A stretch of DNA of 64,000 nt, from assembly GCA_031412335.1 (NCBI GenBank), contig JANOCT010000023.1, forward strand, positions 1 to 64,000, read 5' to 3'. Positions 34,383 through 42,818 of the stretch are shown here, one piece after another. A model generated the notes under the pieces. It was not told the DNA's origin. It ran no database searches and saw only the letters and a list, made by a program, of their open reading frames with translations. A program made the position numbers and the translations under genes. The stretch's first letter is position 1. Each line of letters starts with the position of its first letter. Source of the DNA: JBBQYA01 sp031412335. Lineage in GTDB: Bacteria > Bacteroidota > Bacteroidia > Sphingobacteriales > Sphingobacteriaceae.

Positions 34383-34987
34383 TAAAAGCAAAATCTTCCA
34401 AATTGTTTCAAAACTTTTTTTCAATATATCTTAATTTTATTTTAAAAAGAGATTTTCATTCTATTGGAAATAACGAAATCGAGATAGAAAAAAATAAAAG
34501 TATTTTGGTGTTAGCAAACCATATAAGTTGGTGGGATGGTTTTCTAATTTTTTATATAAATAAAAAATATTTTAACAAAAATTTTCATGTGATGATGTTA
34601 GAAGAACATTTAAATAAAAATCAATTTTTAGGTAAATTAGGAGCGTACTCAATTCAAAAAAAATCAAGAGATATAATTGAAAGTTTGACTTATACTTCTC
34701 AACTTTTAGAAGATCCGAAAAATCTAGTTTTGGTTTTTCCAGAAGGTGAAATCCATTCTCAACAACAAATTAATTTTCCAGCTGGAAATGGCACTGATAA
34801 AATACTTTCTATGTGTAAAAATGATGTTCAGGTTATCGGATCAATTACTTTCATTGATTATGGCTCAAATCAAAAACCAAGTATTAGTATTTATCAACGT
34901 ACATTAAGCAACCAAAAATCAACAAAAGCATTTCAGGATTTCTATCAGGAATGCAGAGAAAAACACATTAATTTAACTAAACAATGA
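34379..34987 (+). CDS. PlsC-type acyltransferase in the carotenoid operon
   Basis: A 202-residue glycerophosphate-acyltransferase-family protein. The catalytic HX4D motif is NHISWWDG (His48, Asp53), and VFPEGE (about 120-125) is the acceptor-binding block. It is shorter than typical PlsC (about 240) and lies inside the carotenoid gene row, with four-base overlaps on both sides. In other bacteria such enzymes esterify the sugar of carotenoid glycosides (CrtO-like function in staphyloxanthin synthesis), so acylation of a carotenoid glucoside is the best guess. A role in phospholipid synthesis cannot be ruled out. Confidence 0.82.
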   Translation: MIKAKSSKLFQNFFSIYLNFILKRDFHSIGNNEIEIEKNKSILVLANHISWWDGFLIFYINKKYFNKNFHVMMLEEHLNKNQFLGKLGAYSIQKKSRDIIESLTYTSQLLEDPKNLVLVFPEGEIHSQQQINFPAGNGTDKILSMCKNDVQVIGSITFIDYGSNQKPSISIYQRTLSNQKSTKAFQDFYQECREKHINLTKQ

Positions 34988-36075
34988 TTATTGTTTACTT
35001 GCTTTTTATATTTCTATGTATTCGCTTTTGCGTTACCTTATTTAATTTTTTATCTCAGCCTTTTTTACCACAATCACCGAAACATTATGATGATTTAGTT
35101 TCTATTTTAATACCAGCCAGAAATGAAGAAAATAATATTCTAGATTTATTAAAATCTCTTGAAAATCTAAATTATAGAAATTTTGAAGTTATAATAGCTG
35201 ATGATGGATCGACCGATAAAACATTTGAAATAATTGAAGATTTTATTTTAAATAAACCAAGTTTTAGCGTTTTTAAAATAGATGTTTTACCAGAAGGATG
35301 GTTAGGCAAAAATAATGCTTGTTTCCAATTAGCAAAAAAAGCAAATGGAGCTTATTTATTGTATTTAGATGCAGATGAAACGGTTTTACCTGAAATTCTG
35401 GATAGTGCAGTTCACCGAATGAAAATGAACAGATTACATTTGCTTTCTCTTTTTTGCGATCAAGAGATGAAAACATTAGGTGAAAGAATGGTAGTTCCAC
35501 TAATGCATTATTTATTACTTTCATTACTTCCTTTGAGATTGGTATATTTATCCAGAAACCCCTCTTTTGCTGCTGCAAGTGGACAATTTATGATGTTTGA
35601 TGCCGAAAATTATAAGAGAGAACAATGGCACAAACAGGTAAAAAATTATGTAGTTGAAGATGTTGCTATTCTTAAATTAATGAAAACCGAAAAATTTAGA
35701 ACAGAAACTTTATTAGCCAATCGTTTTGTAAGTTGCAGAATGTATACAGGATATCAAGAATCGCTAAATGGTTTTAGTAAAAATTTACTAGCTGGCTTTA
35801 GTTATAATTTAGGTGCAATGACATTTTATTTTATGTTGATATACTTTGGATTTATTGCATTGTTATTTTTTCCTACTTGGTTCAGTATTTTCGCGCTGCT
35901 ACTTGTTGCTGGAATCAGAATTATGATATCTATTATTAGTAATCAAAATATTGTATATAATTTGATTTTACATCCATTACAAATGACGTCTTTTGTTGTA
36001 GTTGCTATCATGTCGGTAAAAAAATATTTGCTAAAGAACATAGTATGGAAAGGTCGAAATATTCAGCCGGGATGA
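34984..36075 (+). CDS. Family 2 glycosyltransferase (CruG/CrtQ-like)
   Basis: A 363-residue GT2 enzyme with an N-terminal membrane helix (about 2-22), the GT-A domain and two to three C-terminal membrane helices (about 275-345). Nucleotide-sugar motifs are visible: ILIPARNEEN (41-50), IADDGSTDKT (71-80) and LYLDADE (about 126-132), then VVEDVAILKL. This layout matches CruG and CrtQ, which glycosylate hydroxylated carotenoids in the membrane. Adjacent cruF strengthens that role, because CruF creates the hydroxyl group and cruF-cruG pairs are known from cyanobacteria. It starts on the preceding stop (ATGA). Confidence 0.85.
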   Translation: MIIVYLLFIFLCIRFCVTLFNFLSQPFLPQSPKHYDDLVSILIPARNEENNILDLLKSLENLNYRNFEVIIADDGSTDKTFEIIEDFILNKPSFSVFKIDVLPEGWLGKNNACFQLAKKANGAYLLYLDADETVLPEILDSAVHRMKMNRLHLLSLFCDQEMKTLGERMVVPLMHYLLLSLLPLRLVYLSRNPSFAAASGQFMMFDAENYKREQWHKQVKNYVVEDVAILKLMKTEKFRTETLLANRFVSCRMYTGYQESLNGFSKNLLAGFSYNLGAMTFYFMLIYFGFIALLFFPTWFSIFALLLVAGIRIMISIISNQNIVYNLILHPLQMTSFVVVAIMSVKKYLLKNIVWKGRNIQPG

Positions 36076-36701
36076 AGTTAAACAAGCAAAATATATGTAT
36101 ATTTTTAATTATAATTTTCCATATCGTTGGATTAATTGGATTTATTTTTTTTGATGAAACAGGTATTTTTAGGAATTTAACACCTTGGCATTTATGCTTT
36201 ATGTCATTACTTTTAATTATTTCCCAACCAGAAAAAAACATTGGCTTTTACAGCTTTTTAGCTATTTCTATATTGGCTGGATTAGCAATTGAATATGCTG
36301 GAGTACATAATTCATCTGTTTTCGGCGCATATATTTATGGGGAAACGTTAGGATTCAAAATTGCCGGAGTTCCAATAGTAAAAGGAATTAATTGGTTTTT
36401 GGTAAGCTTCAGTACTGGAATGTTGGTTAGTAGCTTTGGATTTAAAAACATCCTTATAAAAGGATTTGTTGGAGCATCATTGATGGTTTTTTTAGATTTA
36501 TTCATAGAGCCAGTTGCTATTAAATACGACTATTGGAATTGGATTTCTGGTAATATCCCAATGCAAAACTATTATGCTTGGTATGTATTTTCGTTTTTAT
36601 TCATGCTTGCTTTTTTTCTTATTCCTTTCAAAAAAAACAATCTAGTAGGTGTTATCATGTTTATAACACAATTGGTGTTTTTTATCGTTTTATCCATATA
36701 A
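36072..36701 (+). CDS. cruF: CruF-type carotenoid 1',2'-hydratase
   Basis: A 209-residue membrane protein of the CruF/DUF422 family with about seven hydrophobic segments. Conserved polar positions are present: AIEYAGVHNSSVFGAYIYGETLG, GVPIVKGINWF, DLFIEPVAIKYDYWNW and NYYAWY (given in pieces). CruF adds water to the psi end of monocyclic carotenoids such as gamma-carotene. I chose the ATG at 36072 because it overlaps the glycosyltransferase stop by four bases (ATGA), as at the two previous junctions; the ATG at 36045 would add nine residues and a 31-base overlap. Next to ispH, 15 bases downstream. Confidence 0.85.
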   Translation: MKLNKQNICIFLIIIFHIVGLIGFIFFDETGIFRNLTPWHLCFMSLLLIISQPEKNIGFYSFLAISILAGLAIEYAGVHNSSVFGAYIYGETLGFKIAGVPIVKGINWFLVSFSTGMLVSSFGFKNILIKGFVGASLMVFLDLFIEPVAIKYDYWNWISGNIPMQNYYAWYVFSFLFMLAFFLIPFKKNNLVGVIMFITQLVFFIVLSI

Positions 36702-36716
36702 CTTTGCAATTCAAAA

Positions 36717-37571
36717 ATGAATACTATGTACAATCTTGATGTAACTATAGATCAGCAATCCGGCTTCTGTTTTGGAGTGGTTTATGCTATAGATATGGCC
36801 GAAGAAATATTAGACGAACAAGGTTATTTATACTGTTTGGGCGATATTGTTCATAATGATGAAGAAGTAGAGCGATTAAAAGCGAGAGGGTTGCGAATAA
36901 TTTCTCATGATGAATTAAAGGAATTACGAAATGAAAAAGTGCTAATCCGTGCACATGGGGAAGCGCCCGAAACCTATAAAACAGCTCTTGACAACGACAT
37001 TATTTTAATTGATGCCTCGTGTCCGGTGGTATTAAAACTTCAAAACAGAATTAAAAATTCGTTTGATGATAAAGAACAAATATTAATTTATGGTAAACAT
37101 GGTCATGCAGAAGTTATTGGATTACAAGGGCAAACAAATGATGAGGCCATAGTATTTCAAGATATTGCAGAACTTGACCAGGTTACTTTACCAAAAAAAA
37201 TCACACTATATAGTCAAACTACTAAAAGCACAGAGAAATTTTATGCTATTAAAGATGAATTAATTAGCAGAGGTTATGAACTGAAAGCAAACGATACTAT
37301 TTGCCGTCAAGTTTCTAATCGTGACGAAGAACTTCGTGGTTTTGTAAAAGATTTCAATAAAATAATTTTTGTATCCGGGCGTAAATCATCTAACGGAAAA
37401 ATATTGTATGAAGTTTGTCGAAAATATAATCCAAACACATATTTTATTACTTCAAGCAGCGATCTGAATAAAAGTATGTTTGATGTTAATGATAAAGTTG
37501 GAGTTTGTGGAGCAACCTCCACGCCTATGTGGTTAATGGAAAAAGTAAAAGAAAAATTATTGGAATTTTAA
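36717..37571 (+). CDS. ispH: 4-hydroxy-3-methylbut-2-enyl diphosphate reductase
   Basis: IspH/LytB, 284 residues, complete. The three [4Fe-4S] cysteines are Cys18 (SGFCFGV), Cys102 (DASCPVV) and Cys196 (DTICRQVSNR). Histidines equivalent to the substrate ligands are in LGDIVHND, RAHGEAP and GKHGHAEVIG. It catalyses the last step of the MEP pathway, giving IPP and DMAPP, the building blocks of carotenoids. Placed between cruF and crtW, it would coordinate precursor supply with pigment synthesis. 15 bases separate it from cruF and 68 from crtW. Confidence 0.97.
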   Translation: MNTMYNLDVTIDQQSGFCFGVVYAIDMAEEILDEQGYLYCLGDIVHNDEEVERLKARGLRIISHDELKELRNEKVLIRAHGEAPETYKTALDNDIILIDASCPVVLKLQNRIKNSFDDKEQILIYGKHGHAEVIGLQGQTNDEAIVFQDIAELDQVTLPKKITLYSQTTKSTEKFYAIKDELISRGYELKANDTICRQVSNRDEELRGFVKDFNKIIFVSGRKSSNGKILYEVCRKYNPNTYFITSSSDLNKSMFDVNDKVGVCGATSTPMWLMEKVKEKLLEF

Positions 37572-37639
37572 TTTTGGAATACCTGTCCAAAAAAAATTAT
37601 TAAACTAATTTGAAAAATTATCTGCAGGATTTTTAATTA

Positions 37640-38326
37640 ATGGTAACAACAGAACAAATCAAAAAAGAATTCCCAATTGGAATATTTATCGCCTTCACTA
37701 TCATCGTGTTATGGGCTTGTAGTTTGATTTTTTTATTAGTTAATAACTATAATTTTTCTTTATTCGCAACCATACTTTTTATTTTAATTCAAACACATTT
37801 ATACACAGGCTTATTTATTACGGCACATGATGCGATGCACGGAACCGTTTCTTCAAATAAGAAAATTAATGATGGAATAGGAAATTTAGTGACTATGCTT
37901 TATGCCTTATTTCCTTATAAAAAACTTTTAACTAAACATCATATTCATCATAAAGAAGTTCATACTGAAAACGATCCAGACTATTATAATGGAAATTTTT
38001 TCGTCTGGTATTTTTACTTTATTAAACGATATTTAACGATTTGGCAATTTATAGCAATGGCTGCAATTTTCAATGTTCTTGCTATTTGGATTCATGAAAA
38101 AAATCTAATTTTATTTTGGATAATTCCCTCAGCATTAAGCACTTTACAATTATTTTATTTTGGCACCTATTTGCCTCACAAAGGAGAACATGATAACATT
38201 CATCATTCTCGAACGCAGAAAAAAAATCATTTTATTGCTTTTATAACTTGCTACTTTTTCGGCTATCATTTTGAACATCATGATAAACCAGGAACTCCAT
38301 GGTGGAAATTATATCAATTAAAATAA
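37640..38326 (+). CDS. crtW: Beta-carotene ketolase CrtW
   Basis: A 228-residue membrane di-iron oxygenase of the fatty-acid-desaturase superfamily. Histidine boxes match CrtW: TAHDAMHG (61-68), KHHIHHKEVH (99-108), FGTYLPH (174-180) and GYHFEHHDKPGTPWW (208-222). The TAHDAMHG and FGTYLPH blocks distinguish CrtW from hydroxylase CrtZ. It oxidises C-4 of a beta-ionone ring to a ketone. Three to four transmembrane segments are predicted. It is the last gene of the row and is convergent with the MarR-type regulator. Confidence 0.9.
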   Translation: MVTTEQIKKEFPIGIFIAFTIIVLWACSLIFLLVNNYNFSLFATILFILIQTHLYTGLFITAHDAMHGTVSSNKKINDGIGNLVTMLYALFPYKKLLTKHHIHHKEVHTENDPDYYNGNFFVWYFYFIKRYLTIWQFIAMAAIFNVLAIWIHEKNLILFWIIPSALSTLQLFYFGTYLPHKGEHDNIHHSRTQKKNHFIAFITCYFFGYHFEHHDKPGTPWWKLYQLK

Positions 38327-38347
38327 CTTATTTTTATTATTAAAGCT

Positions 38348-38980
38348 TCAATCATTATTCAATCTTTTTACAATTTCTTCATAACTTTTATTTTTCAATT
38401 CATGTGCTATAGCTAATTGAGAAATTTCAATTTGCTCCAAAAGTTTAATACACATTATTGTTGATTCTTCCGATAAATCTTTCAATACTAATTCTGCTGT
38501 TGCAGCAACCATCGAATATGATTCAATTTGTACTTCATAACCTAAACTGGTTAATTTTAAAATTTTAGCTCTTTTATCTAAATCTGCAGTACGCTCCTCT
38601 AATAATCCTGCTAGTAAAAGTTTGTTAATACCTTCCATTCCGGTTGTATATTCAATCATCAGATGATTAATTAATTCAGTTTTTTTCATTTCGCCTTCAT
38701 ACTTTAATGTAGTTAAATAAAAAAAGGCTTCCGGAAATGGAAGTTGAATTTTATGCATTGCAATTTTATGATACGCTTGATATATATTGGCCAGTCTACT
38801 CATAATTTTCAATAAATGTGGCTTAGAAGAACCTTGAGCATAACAAATATTTTTTTCTTCACCATTGCTTTTTCTATGCAAAAAATCTTTACAAAAGTCT
38901 TCTAAACTACCTCCAGGTTGGTTTTTTTCGAACTTATCCCACAGGTTTACCAGTTCTACCAATTTATGTGATGGATTCAT
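38348..38980 (-). CDS. MarR family transcriptional regulator
   Basis: A 210-residue winged-helix regulator, longer than most MarR proteins because of an N-terminal helical region of about 70 residues (LVNLWDKFEKNQPGG). The wHTH lies at about 95-160, with YEGEMKKTELINHLMIEYTTGMEGINKLLLAGLLEE (recognition region), the wing DKRAKILKLTSLG and a C-terminal dimerisation helix. It is convergent with crtW (21 bases) and divergent from the TonB receptor, with a tandem direct repeat in the shared 115-base promoter region. It may therefore regulate the receptor, itself, or the pigment genes. Ligand unknown. Confidence 0.85.
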   Translation of the reverse strand: MNPSHKLVELVNLWDKFEKNQPGGSLEDFCKDFLHRKSNGEEKNICYAQGSSKPHLLKIMSRLANIYQAYHKIAMHKIQLPFPEAFFYLTTLKYEGEMKKTELINHLMIEYTTGMEGINKLLLAGLLEERTADLDKRAKILKLTSLGYEVQIESYSMVAATAELVLKDLSEESTIMCIKLLEQIEISQLAIAHELKNKSYEEIVKRLNND

Positions 38981-39002
38981 AATTCAAAAATGCAAAAAAT
39001 AA

Positions 39003-39038
39003 TTTATATCTAAAATGTTGTTTTTTATATCCGAAATG
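39003..39038. promoter_or_regulatory. Tandem operator-like direct repeat
   Basis: TTTATATCTAAAATG (39003-39017) and TTTATATCCGAAATG (39024-39038) are direct copies with two mismatches, 21 bases apart (about two helical turns). A partial third copy continues into TTTATATTTG (39040-39049). The repeats lie across the -33/-7 promoter of the receptor gene, in the region shared with the MarR gene. Confidence 0.55.
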
Positions 39039-39049
39039 ATTTATATTTG
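39018..39049 (+). promoter_or_regulatory. Promoter of the TonB receptor gene
   Basis: TTG (39018-39020), 21 bases, then TATATTTG (39042-39049), matching the Bacteroidota -33/-7 consensus. The leader to the ATG at 39096 is about 40 bases. Confidence 0.6.
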
Positions 39050-39095
39050 TGCCTTAAAATTAAAAACAAATTGACACTATAAAACTTATCACTTG

Positions 39096-41468
39096 ATGAA
39101 AACATTACCCAAATTATTATTTACAATATTATTTCTTTTTTCTAGCACCCTATTTGCACAAAACGGCATCATAAGAGGAAAGGTAACCAACTCATTAAGC
39201 AATGAAACGTTAACAGGCGTTTCAGTCGTTATTCAAGGGTCATCAATTGGAACGGTAACCGACATAAATGGAAATTATGAATTAAAAAATTTGAACCCGG
39301 GCTATTATAATATTGATTTAATTTTCATTGGGTACAAACGAAAAACTATTTTCGAAATTCAAGTTAGTAATGCAAAAGTTGCCAATGTTGATGTTGCAAT
39401 TGAAGAAGATATTGCCAATATTAATGAAGTAGAAATACAAGCATCAGCATTTTCAAAACCTCAAGAAAGCCCTGTATCGTTGCGTACAATTGGTGTTGCA
39501 GAAATAAAAAGAAACCCAGGAGGCAATCGGGATATATCAAAAGTTATTCAATCTTTACCAGGAGTAGCCGCACCGGTAAGTTTCAGGAATGATATTATAA
39601 TAAGAGGTGGAGCACCGAATGAAAATAGATTTTATTTGGATGGAGTTGAAATTCCAAATATAAATCACTTTGCAACACAAGGTTCTTCGGGTGGACCAGT
39701 TGGTTTAATAAACGTTGATTTTGTACGAGAAGTAGATTTTTATTCAGGTGCTTTTCCAGCTAATCGTGGCAATTCATTAAGTTCTGTGTTTGAATTTAAA
39801 CAAAAAGATGGGCGAAATGATAAGATTGGCGCATCATTAACCGCTGGTTCAAGTGATTTTGCCTTAGCAGTTGATGGACCCATAGATTCCATAACTACAT
39901 TTATTGCATCGTATAGAATTTCATACCTACAATTCCTTTTTAAAGCTATTGGCTTACCTTTTTTACCAAAATATCAAGATTTTCAATTTAAAACCAAAAC
40001 AAAATTTAATGCAAAAAATGAATTGGTAATTCTTGGAATTGGTGCAGTAGATAGATTTACATTAAATAAAGAGGCTAATAAAACAGATGATCAAAAATTT
40101 CTATTAGATAATCTTCCTATAAATACTCAAGATAGTTATACAATAGGTTTAAATTATAAAAATTACCGTAAAAAAGGATATAGCACATTAGTTTTTAGTC
40201 GAAGTGCATTAGACAATCGGGCTGTCAAATTTGAAGAAAATGACGAAAATCTTCCTAAAATATTAGATTATAATTCTCAGGAAACTGAAAATAAATTCAG
40301 GTTGGAAAATACTAGCCAAGAAAAATCACTCAGATTAAATTATGGAATTAGTTTAGAAACGGTAAAATACAAAACTAGTACTTTCAATAGAACCCCTTTT
40401 GGACAGTTCAATTTTAGTTCAGAAATTAATTTCTTAAAATATGGGGCGTTTGCACAAGTTAGTCGTGGATTTTTAAAAGAGCGACTACAACTTTCTGCAG
40501 GTTTAAGAACTGACGGCGCAGATTATTCCTCTGCTTTAAGTGATTTATCTAAACAATTATCTCCAAGATTATCGGCATCCTATAATATTACTACCAATTT
40601 AAGTGTTAATGCAAATTCCGGAATTTATTATCAATTACCTGCATTTACGGTTTTAGGTTTTCGAAATCAAAATAATGAATTGGTAAACAAAAGTGCTGGC
40701 TACATAAGGGTTGCTCATCAGGTGGCTGGTATCGAATACAATACCTTAAAAAACTTACGATTTACCGTAGAAGGTTTTTACAAAAAATATAGTAATTATC
40801 CCATGTTGCAAATTTTAGGAGATACAATTCCATTAGCTAATTTAGGAGCTGATTTTGGAGTAACTGGAAATTTACCAGTGGCTGGAAGTACAGAAGGTAG
40901 AAGTTATGGATTAGAATTTCTAGCTCAGCAGAAATTAAACGAAGGTTTTTACGGAATACTTGCTTTAACCTTAGTTAGAAGTGAGTTTGCTGATAAAAAA
41001 GGAAAATATCAACCTTCTGCGTGGGATAGTAAATATATTGTAAGTGCAACAGCTGGTAAATTATTCAAAAGAAATTGGGAAGTTGGAGCAAAATTACGCT
41101 TAAGTGGAGGTGCACCTTACACCCCTTTTGATGTAGATCAATCATCTTTAAAAACGAACTTCGATATTTACCCTCAAGGCATTTTAGACTACGATCGATT
41201 AAATAGCGATCGATTAAAAACATTTTATCAAGTTGATTTACGGGTTGATAAAAAATATCCTTTCAAAAAATTTAATCTTAATATTTTTCTCGATATCCAA
41301 AACATATCCAATAATGTTTATCAATTACAATCAAATTTAACGGTTGCTAGAGATGCAAACGGAAATGCAATTACCTCTGATACAGATTCAAGCAGATATC
41401 AAACCAAATTAATTTCTAATCCATCAGGAAATGTTTTACCAAGTATTGGGTTAATTATTGAATATTAA
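39096..41468 (+). CDS. TonB-dependent outer-membrane receptor
   Basis: A 790-residue receptor. Signal peptide KTLPKLLFTILFLFSSTLFAQ; a carboxypeptidase-regulatory-like beta-sandwich follows at about 25-105 (GIIRGKVTNSLSNETLTGVSV, GTVTDINGNYELKNLNPGYY, in part). The plug domain spans about 130-235 (RDISKVIQSLPGVAA, IIIRGGAPNENRFYLDGVEIPN), and the rest is a 22-strand barrel ending in a short strand with terminal IEY. There is no neighbouring SusD gene, so it is not a glycan SusC. Substrate unknown; the MarR regulator divergent from it suggests ligand-dependent control. The TTG three bases upstream of the chosen ATG is a less likely start. Confidence 0.92.
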   Translation: MKTLPKLLFTILFLFSSTLFAQNGIIRGKVTNSLSNETLTGVSVVIQGSSIGTVTDINGNYELKNLNPGYYNIDLIFIGYKRKTIFEIQVSNAKVANVDVAIEEDIANINEVEIQASAFSKPQESPVSLRTIGVAEIKRNPGGNRDISKVIQSLPGVAAPVSFRNDIIIRGGAPNENRFYLDGVEIPNINHFATQGSSGGPVGLINVDFVREVDFYSGAFPANRGNSLSSVFEFKQKDGRNDKIGASLTAGSSDFALAVDGPIDSITTFIASYRISYLQFLFKAIGLPFLPKYQDFQFKTKTKFNAKNELVILGIGAVDRFTLNKEANKTDDQKFLLDNLPINTQDSYTIGLNYKNYRKKGYSTLVFSRSALDNRAVKFEENDENLPKILDYNSQETENKFRLENTSQEKSLRLNYGISLETVKYKTSTFNRTPFGQFNFSSEINFLKYGAFAQVSRGFLKERLQLSAGLRTDGADYSSALSDLSKQLSPRLSASYNITTNLSVNANSGIYYQLPAFTVLGFRNQNNELVNKSAGYIRVAHQVAGIEYNTLKNLRFTVEGFYKKYSNYPMLQILGDTIPLANLGADFGVTGNLPVAGSTEGRSYGLEFLAQQKLNEGFYGILALTLVRSEFADKKGKYQPSAWDSKYIVSATAGKLFKRNWEVGAKLRLSGGAPYTPFDVDQSSLKTNFDIYPQGILDYDRLNSDRLKTFYQVDLRVDKKYPFKKFNLNIFLDIQNISNNVYQLQSNLTVARDANGNAITSDTDSSRYQTKLISNPSGNVLPSIGLIIEY

Positions 41469-41611
41469 ATTAATTGAAATATTGCATTATATATCTTAAA
41501 ACTCTTTGATGAGAGTACAAGAAATGATTTTAAAAGAGAATATCGGATTTCAAATATTAAAAAATGAAAAGGTTATTCCACAATTTAATTCCAAACTAAA
41601 CTCTCATTTTG

Positions 41612-41619
41612 TAGTTTTG
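41612..41619 (+). promoter_or_regulatory. -7 element directly before hemH
   Basis: TAGTTTTG matches TAnnTTTG but ends only five bases before the hemH ATG, so a transcript from it would be leaderless or nearly so. Confidence 0.4.
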
Positions 41620-41624
41620 AAAAC

Positions 41625-42656
41625 ATGAATACGATTACAAAAAAAGAAAAGAAAGGTATCCTACTTGTGAACCTTGGAACTCCGAATAGCCCTGAAACTG
41701 CTGATGTAAGAACATATTTGCGAGAGTTTTTGATGGATGGGAGGGTAATTGATGTAAACGTTATTCCCAGATTTATCTTGGTTAAGGGTATAATTGCACC
41801 ATTTAGAGGCCCAAAATCGGCAAAAACATATAAAGAAATTTGGGGGAAAGATGGTAGTCCATTAATGGTTCATAGCGTAAAAAGTGCAGAACTTTTACAA
41901 GAAAAATTGGGAGAGGAATATAAAGTAGTTTTAGCTATGCGCTATCAACAGCCTTCTATCGAGCAAGCATTAAAGGTTTTTTATGATGAGCGTATTTATG
42001 ATATTGCTGTAATTCCTTTATTCCCGCAGTATGCATCTGCAACCAATAGCTCTGTAAACCAAAAGGTTATGGATATTGTAAGTAAATGGCAGATAATTCC
42101 AAAAATTTCATTTCTAAATAGCTTTCACGATAATCCAAAATTAATTGAAGCATTTGCGGCTCGTGGGCTCGAGCATACAATTTCCGACTTTGATCATATA
42201 CTTTTCAGTTTTCATGGTTTACCACAAAGGCAAATGAAGAAATCAGATCCAAGTGGACAGCATTGCATAAAAGTAAAAGATTGTTGTTTGCAAAAAACTG
42301 AAAACAATAAATATTGCTACAGTGCTCAATGCCATCAAACTGCCATTCTAATTGCTGAAAAATTAAATATTCCTAAAGAAAATTACACGATTTGTTTCCA
42401 ATCTAGATTGGGTAACGACCCTTGGATACAACCATATACCAGCAAAACTATTAAACAATTAGCCGAACAAGGCAAAAAGAAACTTCTGGTTTTTTGTCCT
42501 GCATTTGTTTCTGATTGTTTGGAAACTGTTTATGAGGTTAGTATGGAGTATGACGAAGAATTTAAAGAAGCTGGTGGCGAAAAAGTACAATTAGTAACCG
42601 GACTAAATGATCATCCATTATGGATTGATACCTTGGTTGAATTAGTTAAAGGATAG
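41625..42656 (+). CDS. hemH: Ferrochelatase
   Basis: A 343-residue ferrochelatase, complete. KGILLVNLGTPNSPETADVRTYLREFL (in part) is the N-terminal signature. The catalytic histidine lies in FSFHGLPQRQ (about residue 190) and the acidic ligand in CLETVYEVSMEY (about residue 300). Cysteines at CIKVKDCC and KYCYSAQC resemble the extra loop seen in several bacterial enzymes. It inserts Fe2+ into protoporphyrin IX (or the coproporphyrin III analogue) to finish heme. It appears monocistronic and is followed by a strong terminator. Confidence 0.96.
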   Translation: MNTITKKEKKGILLVNLGTPNSPETADVRTYLREFLMDGRVIDVNVIPRFILVKGIIAPFRGPKSAKTYKEIWGKDGSPLMVHSVKSAELLQEKLGEEYKVVLAMRYQQPSIEQALKVFYDERIYDIAVIPLFPQYASATNSSVNQKVMDIVSKWQIIPKISFLNSFHDNPKLIEAFAARGLEHTISDFDHILFSFHGLPQRQMKKSDPSGQHCIKVKDCCLQKTENNKYCYSAQCHQTAILIAEKLNIPKENYTICFQSRLGNDPWIQPYTSKTIKQLAEQGKKKLLVFCPAFVSDCLETVYEVSMEYDEEFKEAGGEKVQLVTGLNDHPLWIDTLVELVKG

Positions 42657-42770
42657 AAAATTTTACTTGCTGAAATAAATTATCAAAGGAAATTATCCTA
42701 AATTCTAGCGAGTAATAAATTGAATGTACTAAGTTTCAAATTCATTTTTTGCTCAAATTGAAACTCAAAA

Positions 42771-42806
42771 AAAAACCGACTTATTACTAAGTCGGTTTTT
42801 TTATTT
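42771..42806. terminator. Bidirectional terminator between hemH and the DUF2911 gene
   Basis: Thirteen-base perfect arms AAAAACCGACTTA and TAAGTCGGTTTTT around TTAC, with T runs on both strands. It serves both convergent genes. Confidence 0.85.
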
Positions 42807-42818
42807 TTAAAGTTTGTA

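Noticed and set aside
36045..36071. Upstream ATG for cruF
   Set aside because: It would make a 31-base overlap with the glycosyltransferase gene, whereas 36072 gives the ATGA junction seen at the previous genes of the operon.
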